Source: Chloroflexota bacterium (GTDB lineage: Bacteria > Chloroflexota > Anaerolineae > Anaerolineales > UBA11579). From it: a stretch of DNA of 64,000 nt. Positions 32,356-40,801 of this stretch are shown here, in pieces (position 1 is the first letter of the stretch; each line of letters starts with the position of its first letter). The DNA is taken from the NCBI GenBank assembly GCA_016191875.1, contig JACPVG010000010.1, positions 31,466 through 95,465 on the forward strand. The letters run 5' to 3'. The position numbers and the translations under genes were made by a program. Under the pieces are notes generated by a model that did no database searches, had not been told where the DNA came from, and was given only the letters and a program-made list of their open reading frames with translations.

Positions 32356-34240
32356 GCGCTGGTGGCCGCTGCTGCTGCCGCCGCTGTTGCTGCTTCCGGG
32401 CATCGGCGGCTTCCCGTATCCCGCCGTGGGCGCGCGCTTCTCCGACTTCGCCATTACGCATTATCCTAACGCGTTGTACATCCAGCGAGCGCTTGTCCAG
32501 TACCGCGTCCTCCCGTTGTGGACGGACCAGATTCTGAGCGGCTATCCGTTCTATGCCGACCCGCTTTCCGGCCTGCATTACCCGCCGGGCTGGCTGGCGC
32601 TGCTGTTCCCGCTGCCGGTGGGGATGAACCTGACGGCGCTGCTGCACGTGTTGTGGGGCGGCCTGGGCATGGCGCTGTTCCTGCGGCGGAGCGGCTTGGG
32701 CGCGCGCCCGGCGCTGTTCGGCGCGCTGGCGTTCCAGTTGATGCCCAAACTATGGGCGCACTATGGGGCGGGGCACCTTACCTTGTTCTACGCCTTCGCC
32801 TGGCTGCCGTGGCTGTTGTGGTCGGCTTCGGAAGGAGCGACCGCAGGGGCGAGGCATGCCTCGCCCCTGCTACAAGATGTTCCAGCCCGCTGGCTGCGCC
32901 CGGCGCTCTTCTTGGCGGTCATCGCCCTGGCCGACCCGCGCGCCGCGGCCTACTGCGGCCTGCTGTGGCTGGGGTACGAATTCGCCCATCGCCGGCCGTG
33001 GGGGAAGGCGCTGGCCTATGTGGGGGCCCAGGCGGGGCTGGCTCTGCTGCTGGCCGCGCCGTTGCTCCTGCCGCTGGCCGGGTTCGCCAGCCGCTCGACG
33101 CGCGCCCTGATGACGCCCGCCGACGTGCTGGCGTTCTCCCTGCCGCCGGCGCGCCTGCTCGGCCTGCTAATCCCGGATTTCGACGGTTATGCCGAATGGA
33201 TGCTTTACCCCGGCGCGGCGGTCGTCGTGCTGGCGCTGGCCGCTCTGCTGGCAAAAATGCGGTGGGCGTGGTTTTGGGGAGGCACGGCCGGGCTGACCCT
33301 GCTGTGGTCGCTGGGCGCGGCGCTGCCCTACGCCCAGGCGCTGGCCGGGTTGCCGGGGGTGTCGCTGCTGCGCGTGCCGCCGCGGGCGCTCTTCATCACC
33401 GGCTTTGCGCTGGCGGTGCTGGCCGCGCACGGGCTGGAAGCCCTGCTGGCGGGGTTCGCGGATAGGCCCGCCCGCCGCCTGCGGCTGGCGGTAGTTGGGC
33501 TGGCGGCGTTGATGCTGGGACTGTCCGGCGCGGTGTGGGACCTTACCGGCGCGCGGTCATTCAACTTCCTGTGGGCGGCGGGGCTGTTTACGCTGCTGAC
33601 CGCCGGCGTGCTGGCGTTCCTGGCAGGACGGCTGGCCGCGCCGCGTTTCGCGCTGGTCGTGCTGGCCTTGCTGGCCGTGGACCTGACGGCCCTGGATTCG
33701 ACCCTTTTCGTCATGCGCCCCGCCGAAGAAGTTCTGGCCGAAGGCCGCGCCGCCGCTGAGTGGCTGGCTGCCCGGCCCGGCGAGTTCCGGGTGTATTCGC
33801 CTTCGTATTCCATCCCGCAGCACACTGCCGCTGACCTGGGCCTGCATCTGGCGGACGGGGTGAACCCGCTGCAGCTGGCCGCCTACGCCGAATACATGGA
33901 CGCGGCCACCGGCGTGCCGCGCACGGGCTACAGCGTGACCCTCCCGCCGTTCGATGGCGACCCGGCGACGGCCAACGCGGCCTACACGCCGGACGCGCAG
34001 CGGCTGGGCGAACTGAACGTGCGCTATGTGGCGGCCGAGTTCCCGCTTGAGGCGGAGGGGCTGACGCTGGTGCGGCAGTTCGGCGCGACGTACGTCTATG
34101 AGAACGCCTATGCCAGCGGCGTCTCCGCCAGCGGCGATGGGCTCGCTGGTTTCCCGCCCGATCTGGCCGCCGGGCTGATTGCGGTGTTGTTCGGCCTGGC
34201 CGGGCTGGGCATCTGGCCGCGGAGGCCACGCTCGGAATGA
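32312..34240 (+). CDS. YfhO-like polytopic membrane protein
   Basis: 642 residues; ATG 32324 (MWRS) is an alternative start that shortens the overlap with the preceding gene. About twelve membrane segments. The first loop has FSDFAITHYPNALYIQRAL and PLWTDQILSGYPFYADPL, and the C-terminus has a soluble domain (RVYSPSYSIPQHTAADLGLHL), which resembles the YfhO family linked to lipoteichoic acid or glycolipid glycosylation in Gram-positives. Around residues 177-187 the reading frame includes a perfect 28-bp palindrome (32843-32870) that is probably a later insertion. The stop overlaps the next start (ATGA). Confidence 0.72.
   Translation: MSETMWRSTPLARLRRWWPLLLPPLLLLPGIGGFPYPAVGARFSDFAITHYPNALYIQRALVQYRVLPLWTDQILSGYPFYADPLSGLHYPPGWLALLFPLPVGMNLTALLHVLWGGLGMALFLRRSGLGARPALFGALAFQLMPKLWAHYGAGHLTLFYAFAWLPWLLWSASEGATAGARHASPLLQDVPARWLRPALFLAVIALADPRAAAYCGLLWLGYEFAHRRPWGKALAYVGAQAGLALLLAAPLLLPLAGFASRSTRALMTPADVLAFSLPPARLLGLLIPDFDGYAEWMLYPGAAVVVLALAALLAKMRWAWFWGGTAGLTLLWSLGAALPYAQALAGLPGVSLLRVPPRALFITGFALAVLAAHGLEALLAGFADRPARRLRLAVVGLAALMLGLSGAVWDLTGARSFNFLWAAGLFTLLTAGVLAFLAGRLAAPRFALVVLALLAVDLTALDSTLFVMRPAEEVLAEGRAAAEWLAARPGEFRVYSPSYSIPQHTAADLGLHLADGVNPLQLAAYAEYMDAATGVPRTGYSVTLPPFDGDPATANAAYTPDAQRLGELNVRYVAAEFPLEAEGLTLVRQFGATYVYENAYASGVSASGDGLAGFPPDLAAGLIAVLFGLAGLGIWPRRPRSE
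32843..32870. repeat. Perfect 28-bp palindrome inside a coding region
   Basis: GCAGGGGCGAGGCA and its exact reverse complement, centred at 32856/32857, lie in frame within the YfhO-like gene. The GGGGCG/CGCCCC arms resemble the hairpin at 49260-49307, which suggests one repeat family. Confidence 0.8.
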
Positions 34241-35823
34241 CCCGCGCTGACCGCCGCTGGCTGCTGGCCTTCACGCTCGTGGTTTTCTTCGCCACGCTCG
34301 TCCCCTACGGGCTGGGCTTCGCGACCCAGGGCGAGGAGTGGGTCTTCACCGGTTTCTTTTTCGGCGTGGAGGACGGCAACTCCTACCTGGCGAAGATGAT
34401 GCGTGGCTGGCTGGGGGACTGGCTGTTCCGTTCGCCGTATTCCTCCGCGCCGCAGGCCGGATTGCCGGCGCTGCTGCCCTACGTGTGGCTGGGCAAACTG
34501 ACCACGCCCGCAGGCCAGCATACACAATTTCTGATCCTGTTTCAAATATTCCGGCTGGTTGGCGTGGCCGTGGCGGCCTGTGGCACCTATGCCTTCGCGG
34601 CTGTCTTCTTCGCCGAGGTGCGCCTGCGCCGCTGGACCGTCGCGCTCTCCCTGCTCGGCGGCGGGCTGGGCTGGCTGCTTGTCCTGCTGGGGCAGGCCGG
34701 CCTGATGGGCAGCCTGCCGCTGGACTACATCTCGCCGGAGACGTTTGGCTTCCTGAGCCTGTACGGCCTGCCGCACCTGGCGGCGGCGCGCGGCCTGCTG
34801 CTGTGGGGGCTGGCGGCCTATCTGCGCGCCGCGTCGCCCGTGCCACGCTTCGACCAGGCGGGCCTGCTGGCCGGTTTGGGCTGGCTGGCGCTGGCCTTCC
34901 TCCAGCCGCTGACGGTGGTGGTGGGCGGGCTGGTGGTGGCGTTGCACCTGGGCGTGACCGCCGTGCTCGCCCGGCGGGGGCTGGCTGGCTTTGGCTGGCC
35001 GGAATGGAAAGCAACCTTCCGGCGCGCTTTCTGGCTCGGCCTGCCCGCCTTGCCGGTGATGCTCTGGACGGTCGCCGCCTTTGCCCGCGACCCCTATGCG
35101 CAGGCCTGGACGGCGCAGAACACACTGCCTTCGCCGCCTCCGCTGCATTATCTGCTGGGATATGCCCTGCTGTTGCCGTTCGCGGCCATGGGCGTACGGC
35201 CGCTGTGGCGGTCAGACCGCTGGCGCGCCGCGCTGGTCTTCGCCTGGCTGGCCGTTTTCCCCATCTTCGTTTACGCGCCGATCAACGTCCAGCGCCGGAT
35301 GGCGGAGGGCGTGTTCACCGCGCTGGCGGTGACCGCGCTGGCGGCGTTCCGGGCGCGCCCGAACTGGCGGAAAGCCTGGCTTGCGCCGGTTTTCTTCACC
35401 ACCGTTTTTCTGCTGCTGGGGGGGATGCTGGCGACGAGCGGCTGCCCCGCCCCGCCGGTCTACCGTCCGGCGGGGGAGATACGCGCGTTTGAAGAGTTCC
35501 GCGAATACATCCCGCCGAACGCGGTGGTGCTGGCGGATTTCGACACTTCCAACGCGCTGCCTGCCTGGCTGCCGGTGCGGGTGGTCACAGGCCATGGGCC
35601 GGAAAGCCTGGGCGGGGCGGTTCTGCGCGCGCAGGTCGAAACGCTGGCGCGGGGACAGATGGAGCCGGGCGAAATCGAGCCGTTCCTGCGTGAGCATCAC
35701 ATCGGCTACTTGTTCTGGACGCTGCCGGATTCGACGAGCGGGGCATGGAACCCGGCTGATGTCGCTTATCTTGAATTCGTCGCCCAGAGCGGGGAATACT
35801 GGCTGTACGCCGTGCGGCCCTGA
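34237..35823 (+). CDS. Polytopic membrane protein, paralogue of 30835-32355
   Basis: 528 residues, about ten membrane segments, coupled to the preceding gene by a 4-bp overlap. The GFFFGVEDGNSYLAKMMRGW first loop and the PYVWLGKL segment mirror the protein at 30835-32355. The C-terminal soluble part contains VLADFDTSNALPAWLPVRVV and ends at a typical VAQSGEYWLYAVRP strand. It is probably a GT-C superfamily glycosyltransferase; the substrate is unknown. Confidence 0.75.
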   Translation: MTRADRRWLLAFTLVVFFATLVPYGLGFATQGEEWVFTGFFFGVEDGNSYLAKMMRGWLGDWLFRSPYSSAPQAGLPALLPYVWLGKLTTPAGQHTQFLILFQIFRLVGVAVAACGTYAFAAVFFAEVRLRRWTVALSLLGGGLGWLLVLLGQAGLMGSLPLDYISPETFGFLSLYGLPHLAAARGLLLWGLAAYLRAASPVPRFDQAGLLAGLGWLALAFLQPLTVVVGGLVVALHLGVTAVLARRGLAGFGWPEWKATFRRAFWLGLPALPVMLWTVAAFARDPYAQAWTAQNTLPSPPPLHYLLGYALLLPFAAMGVRPLWRSDRWRAALVFAWLAVFPIFVYAPINVQRRMAEGVFTALAVTALAAFRARPNWRKAWLAPVFFTTVFLLLGGMLATSGCPAPPVYRPAGEIRAFEEFREYIPPNAVVLADFDTSNALPAWLPVRVVTGHGPESLGGAVLRAQVETLARGQMEPGEIEPFLREHHIGYLFWTLPDSTSGAWNPADVAYLEFVAQSGEYWLYAVRP

Positions 35824-36019
35824 ACCGGCGCGCAGCACGCAGGGACAGGTTTCAAACCTGCCCCCAGTGAGGTTGCGCTCGTCAACTGGGTACAGGTGTC
35901 CCGCAAAATAGCCGCCCATTGCCCCTAGGGAGTCCTCCGGCCTGCCCTACCATTAGAGCGACGTTCGCCCGCGCCTGGACTCGCGAACCAGTTGGCCCAC
36001 GGATTCACAGGAGGACGTG

Positions 36020-36556
36020 ATGAAGGCGCTCAGGATATTGATGGTGACCGGCCTGCTGTTTCTCCCCGGGTGCGCCGGGGTGTTCAAGGCGCTGGGATAT
36101 GTGCCCCAGGCGGACCTCGACAGCGCAAATATCAAGATTCAGACGTTGCAGCAATCGGTGGATGCCGCCAACCAGGAGATCAGTTCGCTCAAAACCCAGC
36201 TCACCGCCACCCAGCGCGAGGCGACCCAGGCCAGGAACGACCTGGCCGACGAGCGGGAGAAGGCCGGACAACTGGAGACGGAACTGGAAGTCTGGCAGGC
36301 CATCCGCTGTCCGGGCCACACCTGGCAGGAAGCCTGGACGGTGCAGGCCATCTTCCCGTTCAAAGGCGTGCTGAACGACTTCCCGACCTCCGGGTTGTAC
36401 GTTACCTTCACGCAGTGGAAGACGCAATCGGGCTGGGTGAGCGGCGCGTATTCAACCACGTTGCTGTGGGATATGGATGGCGAGAAGTCGTTCATCATCG
36501 ACACCGAAGAGGACTGCATCATCATCAACCCGGATTTCAGCGAACTGGGGCGGTAG
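36020..36556 (+). CDS. Coiled-coil lipoprotein, function unknown
   Basis: 178 residues from ATG 36020 (a GTG at 36017 is adjacent; AGGAGG lies 5 bp upstream of the ATG). The signal peptide ends in the lipobox LLFLPGC (Cys about 19). A coiled coil at about 30-90 (QTLQQSVDAANQEISSLKTQ and following heptads) leads to a small C-terminal domain rich in aromatic residues (WDMDGEKSFIIDTEEDCIII). It is probably a surface lipoprotein. No family is recognised. It is isolated, with gaps on both sides. Confidence 0.75.
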   Translation: MKALRILMVTGLLFLPGCAGVFKALGYVPQADLDSANIKIQTLQQSVDAANQEISSLKTQLTATQREATQARNDLADEREKAGQLETELEVWQAIRCPGHTWQEAWTVQAIFPFKGVLNDFPTSGLYVTFTQWKTQSGWVSGAYSTTLLWDMDGEKSFIIDTEEDCIIINPDFSELGR

Positions 36557-36651
36557 CCGCTGCACTCTCCGGGAAAACAACCTGTTGGGGTCGCTGGGTG
36601 GCTTGAGGGTTGCCGGCCTTTTGCCGGGCGCGCGCCCGGCTGAATTTGCTT

Positions 36652-36657
36652 TAAAAT
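36652..36657 (+). promoter_or_regulatory. Putative -10 box (TAAAAT), near-leaderless
   Basis: Ends 11 bp before the ATG at 36669 with no Shine-Dalgarno between. No clear -35. Confidence 0.3.
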
Positions 36658-36668
36658 AGCCCCCGGAT

Positions 36669-37238
36669 ATGGAAAACCTCCCTTCAGCATCCGATCTCGT
36701 TCTGGTCGCCTTTCTGCCGGAACCGCGTGACTTTGACATCGCCCGCCTGTTCGGCTGGTATCGCATCCCGCTGCGCACGGCCCCCAAGGTGGTGGCGGTG
36801 GACTGGCTGGCCTTTTACCAGCCCGCCACATTCGGCGAGGGCCACAAATGGCGCATCGAGTACGTCGCGCCGGTGATCGGGCATGAATTGAGCGTGCGCG
36901 CCGAGTTGTTCAAGGACGAGCCCGACCACCCCCACGCCCGAGAGGAATATTTCAAGATCCAGCTGGGGCCGCTGGCGGCATTGCCGCGGCCCATCCCGGC
37001 CGGCACGTGGAAGCGGGTGACGTTCCTCTACACGACCGGCGAGCGGCTGTTAAAGGCCGAAACGATCAACGACCTGACGGTGTACGACGATGAGCGCGCT
37101 GTGCTGTGGCGCGCTCTGCGCGAGCGGGCGCTGGAACGCCAGCAGTATCACGTGATGAACTACCCGGAATTCCCCATCCCGCCGGAGGTCATCGCCATGT
37201 TCGGGTTGATGGGGAGTGGGGAGCGCTTCGAAGAATGA
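36669..37238 (+). CDS. Conserved hypothetical protein upstream of dihydropyrimidinase
   Basis: 189 residues, soluble, no signal peptide. It begins with LVLVAFLPEPRDFDIARLFGWYRIP and has an YFKIQLGPLAALPRPIPAGTWKRVTFL core, a pattern I associate with an uncharacterised Chloroflexi protein family but cannot place further. Its stop overlaps the start of the dihydropyrimidinase gene by 4 bp (ATGA), so they are co-translated. Confidence 0.75.
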   Translation: MENLPSASDLVLVAFLPEPRDFDIARLFGWYRIPLRTAPKVVAVDWLAFYQPATFGEGHKWRIEYVAPVIGHELSVRAELFKDEPDHPHAREEYFKIQLGPLAALPRPIPAGTWKRVTFLYTTGERLLKAETINDLTVYDDERAVLWRALRERALERQQYHVMNYPEFPIPPEVIAMFGLMGSGERFEE

Positions 37239-38656
37239 GCGCGCTCCTCCTCAAATCCGGCCGGCTGGTCACGCCGCAGCGCTCCTACACTGCCGATATC
37301 CTCGTGGAAGGCGAGACCATCGCTGAAGTCGGCGAGAATCTGCGCGCGCCGGACGCCGAGGTCATAGATGCCGCGGGCAAACTCATCCTGCCCGGCGGGG
37401 TGGACCCGCACGTGCACCTCGACCTGCCGATGTTCGGCACGGTATCCTCTGACGATCACTACACCGGCCACAAGGCTGCGGCGTTCGGTGGCACGACTAC
37501 GGTCATGGACTTCATCCCCACGCCGGAAAGCGGCCCGCTGCGCGCCGGAATCGACGAGTGGCGCGCCAAAGCCGAAAAAGCCGCCATCGATTATTCCTTC
37601 CACATGAACATCACCCGGTTGGATGCCAAAGTGGAAGCTGAAATACCGCGCTTGCTGGACGAAGGCGTCCCGACCCTCAAAGTCTTTATGGCCTACAACG
37701 GCCGCCTGCGCCTGCCGGACGGCGACATTTTCCGTGTGCTGCAAATCGCCCGCGAGCACGGGATGCTGACCCTGCTGCATGCCGAAAACGGCGACGTCAT
37801 CGACCGATTGACCGCCGAGGCGCTGGCCGCCGGGCACACTGAACCCGTCTGGCATGCCCGCACACGCCCGGCCTGGGGCGCGGTCGAGGCCGGACTGCGC
37901 GGCGCGGCGCTGGCGGCGCAGGCCGGCGCGCCGCTGTACATCGTCCATATGACCGCCGGGGGCGAAGCCGACATGCTGCGCTACGCCCGCCAGCACGGCG
38001 CCGCGGTCATGGGTGAGACCTGCCCGCAATACCTGTGCTTCACAGAGGAGCGCCTGGCCCGGCCGGACGGCGCCAGGTGGGTGTGCTCGCCGCCGATGCG
38101 CACCGCCGACGACAACGCTCGCCTGTGGGCCGCGCTGGCGGCAGGGGAGTTGCAGGTCGTCGCCACCGACCACTGCCCGTTCTTCTTCGACGGCACGACC
38201 CCGATTGACTACGAGGGGCAGCCCAGCGCCATCCCCGGCAAGGAACTGGGCGCGGCCGACTTCACCAAGATTCCCAACGGTCTGCCCGCCGTCGGCGACC
38301 GCCTGCCGGTCTTATGGAGCGAGGGGGTGGGCAAGGGGCGCATCACTGAGAGCCAGTTCGTGGCTCTCACCAGCGAAAACCCGGCGCGCATCTTCGGTCT
38401 CTACCCGCGCAAGGGCGCGTTGCTGCCCGGCTCGGATGCCGACATCCTGCTCTGGGACCCGGGCAGGACCGCCACATGGGGCGTGGCGCACAGCCGCCAG
38501 CGCACCGACTACAACCTGTGGGAGGGCGTGACGCTCACCGGCCTGCCGGAGAAGGTCTGGCTGCGCGGCCGCCTGATCGTGGATGGTGAGCAGTGGCTGG
38601 GAAGGCGCGGCGGCGGGCAGTTCCTGCCCCGGCGGGCGGGAGCGCAGCTCCTCTGA
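37235..38656 (+). CDS. hydA: Dihydropyrimidinase (D-hydantoinase family)
   Basis: About 473 residues from ATG 37235, chosen because it overlaps the previous stop and begins the typical SALLLKSGRLVTP strand; the longer frame from 37106 is unsupported. Binuclear metal site: HVHLD (two His), the carbamylated Lys in LKVFMAYNG, HAEN His, IVHMTAG His and ATDHCPF Asp. It hydrolyses the ring of dihydropyrimidines or hydantoins in the reductive pyrimidine breakdown pathway. No other pathway gene is adjacent. A phenylhydantoinase is an alternative that sequence alone does not exclude. Confidence 0.92.
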   Translation: MSALLLKSGRLVTPQRSYTADILVEGETIAEVGENLRAPDAEVIDAAGKLILPGGVDPHVHLDLPMFGTVSSDDHYTGHKAAAFGGTTTVMDFIPTPESGPLRAGIDEWRAKAEKAAIDYSFHMNITRLDAKVEAEIPRLLDEGVPTLKVFMAYNGRLRLPDGDIFRVLQIAREHGMLTLLHAENGDVIDRLTAEALAAGHTEPVWHARTRPAWGAVEAGLRGAALAAQAGAPLYIVHMTAGGEADMLRYARQHGAAVMGETCPQYLCFTEERLARPDGARWVCSPPMRTADDNARLWAALAAGELQVVATDHCPFFFDGTTPIDYEGQPSAIPGKELGAADFTKIPNGLPAVGDRLPVLWSEGVGKGRITESQFVALTSENPARIFGLYPRKGALLPGSDADILLWDPGRTATWGVAHSRQRTDYNLWEGVTLTGLPEKVWLRGRLIVDGEQWLGRRGGGQFLPRRAGAQLL

Positions 38657-38662
38657 AAGCCG

Positions 38663-38668
38663 TATAAT
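38663..38668 (+). promoter_or_regulatory. TATAAT box, leaderless-type, before the antiporter-like operon
   Basis: A perfect -10 hexamer ending 8 bp before the ATG at 38677. No Shine-Dalgarno and no clear -35. Transcription would start 1-2 nt before the ATG. Confidence 0.45.
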
Positions 38669-38676
38669 CAACGCCA

Positions 38677-40221
38677 ATGCTGCTGGTATTGGCGATTCTT
38701 TTCCTGCTGGCGACCCCGCTCACGATCCTGGGTCTGCGCCGGGCGCGCGGCCGCATGGGCGCCCAATGGCTGCTGGCAGCCCTGGGCGCGTTGCTCGCCT
38801 GGGCAAGCCTGTGGTTCCTGCGGCCGCGTCTGCCGCTGAGCCTGCAACTGCTGGATTGGGGCGCAGCGGGAGCCTTCCCGGAAAGCCCGGCTCTCCTGGC
38901 CGACGACATCTCCTGGCCGTTCACGCTGGCGCTGGCCACGCTGGCGCTGGCCGTCATCCTCACCGCCATCGGCCGGCTGGAAGACCTGGAGGCGGGCGCC
39001 TGGACGGGCAGCCTGGCGGTCAGCGCGCTGGGGATCGCGGCCGTGCTGGCGGGCAACCCGCTCACCCTGGCTCTGGCCTGGACCGCCCTGGATATCCTCG
39101 AACTGGTCCTGCTGTTGCCGCGCGCCGGCGAGCCTCACCAGCGGCGCAGCGTGGTGACATATTTCGCCACCAGCATTTCCGGCACCTTCCTGCTCCTGTA
39201 TGCGGACACGCTGGCGCGCGCCAGCGGCGAACTCCTTGTGTTCGAGCACATCCCGGCGGCCGCTGGGCCGACCCTGTTCCTGGCGGTCGCCCTGCGTCTG
39301 GGGGTGCTGCCAGTGCACCTTCCTTTTATCCGCGAACCGGACCTGCGGCGCGGCCTGGGGACGATCATCCGCCTGGCTTCGCCGGCCGCCAGCCTTACCC
39401 TGCTGGTGCGCGCCGCGGCCGGGGGCATCACGTTCCAGAGCGAGTGGCTGCTGCTGGCCCTGGTGGGGCTGGCCGCCCTGTACGCGGCCGCGGCCTGGGC
39501 GCGCGTGCCGGATGAACTCGTCGGGCGGCCGTCCTGGATCCTGGGCATGTCGGCGCTGGCGTTCGCCGCCGCGCTGGGCAACCAGCCGGAGGCCGTGCTG
39601 GCGTGGTCGCTGGCGGCGCTGCTGGGCGGCGGCGTATTGTTCCTGAGCGCCCGGCCGGGCCGGGCGCGGCGGCTGATGGGCGGCCTGGGGGCGGCCGCCA
39701 TGCTGGGCCTGCCGTTCACGCCAACGGCCGCGGCGATGCACATCTATCAACCCGTTACGATCTTCACGCCCCTGTTCCTGCTGGCGCATGCGCTGCTTGT
39801 TTACGGTTACGTGCGGCATCTGGACCGGCCGCTGGAGCCGGTTGAAACCCCGGCCGAGCGCTGGATCCAGGTGGTTGCACCGGGCGGGCTGGCGCTGGTG
39901 CTGCTGGGTTTCCTGGCGGCCGGGCTGCCCTGGCTGGGCGCGGCCGCGCCGCGCTGGCCGCCCGTGGGCATTGCGCTCCTCGCTGGCGGGACGGCCCTGC
40001 TCGGGCGGCGCATCCGGCTGCCGGGCTTCGTGTTCGCGGCGCTTGATTCGGCCTTTTCGTTGCGTTGGCTGTTCAGCCTGGCTGGCCGGCTGCTGGAACG
40101 GCTGTCATCCGGGCTGGACGGCCTGAATCGCGTCCTCGAAGGCGAGGGCGGCGTGCTGTGGGCGCTGGTGCTGGTGGCGCTGCTCATTTCGCTGCTGGGC
40201 CAGCTGGCGGGGGGCGGCTGA
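38677..40221 (+). CDS. Proton-conducting membrane transporter, NuoM/NuoN-like
   Basis: 514 residues with about 14 predicted membrane helices, a Proton_antipo_M-type protein of complex I, hydrogenases and Mrp antiporters. The stretch AVALRLGVLPVHLPFIREPD corresponds to the family's lateral-helix region, with Arg in place of the usual TM7 Lys. The usual Glu of TM5 is not at its expected place (WTALDILELVLLL). It is the first of three genes with no redox or hydrophilic subunits nearby. It may be a degenerate relative or an ion-handling module of unknown partner. Confidence 0.8.
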   Translation: MLLVLAILFLLATPLTILGLRRARGRMGAQWLLAALGALLAWASLWFLRPRLPLSLQLLDWGAAGAFPESPALLADDISWPFTLALATLALAVILTAIGRLEDLEAGAWTGSLAVSALGIAAVLAGNPLTLALAWTALDILELVLLLPRAGEPHQRRSVVTYFATSISGTFLLLYADTLARASGELLVFEHIPAAAGPTLFLAVALRLGVLPVHLPFIREPDLRRGLGTIIRLASPAASLTLLVRAAAGGITFQSEWLLLALVGLAALYAAAAWARVPDELVGRPSWILGMSALAFAAALGNQPEAVLAWSLAALLGGGVLFLSARPGRARRLMGGLGAAAMLGLPFTPTAAAMHIYQPVTIFTPLFLLAHALLVYGYVRHLDRPLEPVETPAERWIQVVAPGGLALVLLGFLAAGLPWLGAAAPRWPPVGIALLAGGTALLGRRIRLPGFVFAALDSAFSLRWLFSLAGRLLERLSSGLDGLNRVLEGEGGVLWALVLVALLISLLGQLAGGG

Positions 40222-40222
40222 C

Positions 40223-40801
40223 GTGCTCCTCGCCACGATGGGGTTGATCCTGGTTGTGACGACGGCGCTGGTCATGCTGGCGACCTTCAACTGGCGCTGG
40301 CGGCTGGGCGCGCTGGGGTTGCAGTATCTCGGCGTGTTCCTGCTGGTAGCCCAGGTGTGGGCCGTCCCGCTGGCGGCGGTGAAGCTGCTGGCCGGCTTCA
40401 TGGCGGCGATGGTGCTCGCCATCGGCCGCGCCAACAGCCGGGCGGAGTTCGACGTCCGGCGCTGGCCGGCCGAATGGGCCTTCCGCCTGCTGGCGGCCGC
40501 GCTGGTGTTCATGACGGTCGCATCGCTGGCGCCGCGTATGCTGGCCGTCGTCCCGGAGATGGGGGCGACCCAGGCCTGGGCCGGGCTGCTTCTGGCCGGC
40601 ATCGGCCTGCTCAACCTGAGTTTTTCCACCCGCACGCTGCCGGTGCTGGTAAGCCTGCTCAGTCTGCTGGCCGGGTTCGAAGTGCTGTACGCGGTGGTCG
40701 AAGAATCCACGCTGGTGGCGGGCCTGCTGGCGCTGGTCAACCTCGGTATTGCGCTGGCGGGGAGCTATCTGCTGGATGCCGAAGCGCCGGAGGCAGGATG
40801 A
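40223..40801 (+). CDS. Small polytopic membrane protein, NuoJ/NuoK-like position
   Basis: 192 residues from GTG 40223 (ATG 40238 is an alternative). About six hydrophobic segments; no conserved family motif was recognised. It starts 1 bp after the preceding antiporter-like gene and overlaps the next by 4 bp, so it is translated as part of the same module. NuoK- or MnhC-type small subunits occupy this position in related operons, but the sequence is not diagnostic. Confidence 0.72.
   Translation: MLLATMGLILVVTTALVMLATFNWRWRLGALGLQYLGVFLLVAQVWAVPLAAVKLLAGFMAAMVLAIGRANSRAEFDVRRWPAEWAFRLLAAALVFMTVASLAPRMLAVVPEMGATQAWAGLLLAGIGLLNLSFSTRTLPVLVSLLSLLAGFEVLYAVVEESTLVAGLLALVNLGIALAGSYLLDAEAPEAG

Noticed and set aside
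35885..35975. tRNA-like sequence on the minus strand (GCGGGCG acceptor-like start and GCTCTAATGGTAGGGC D-arm-like piece)
   Set aside because: No matching anticodon stem or T-arm follows, so it is at most a tRNA fragment.
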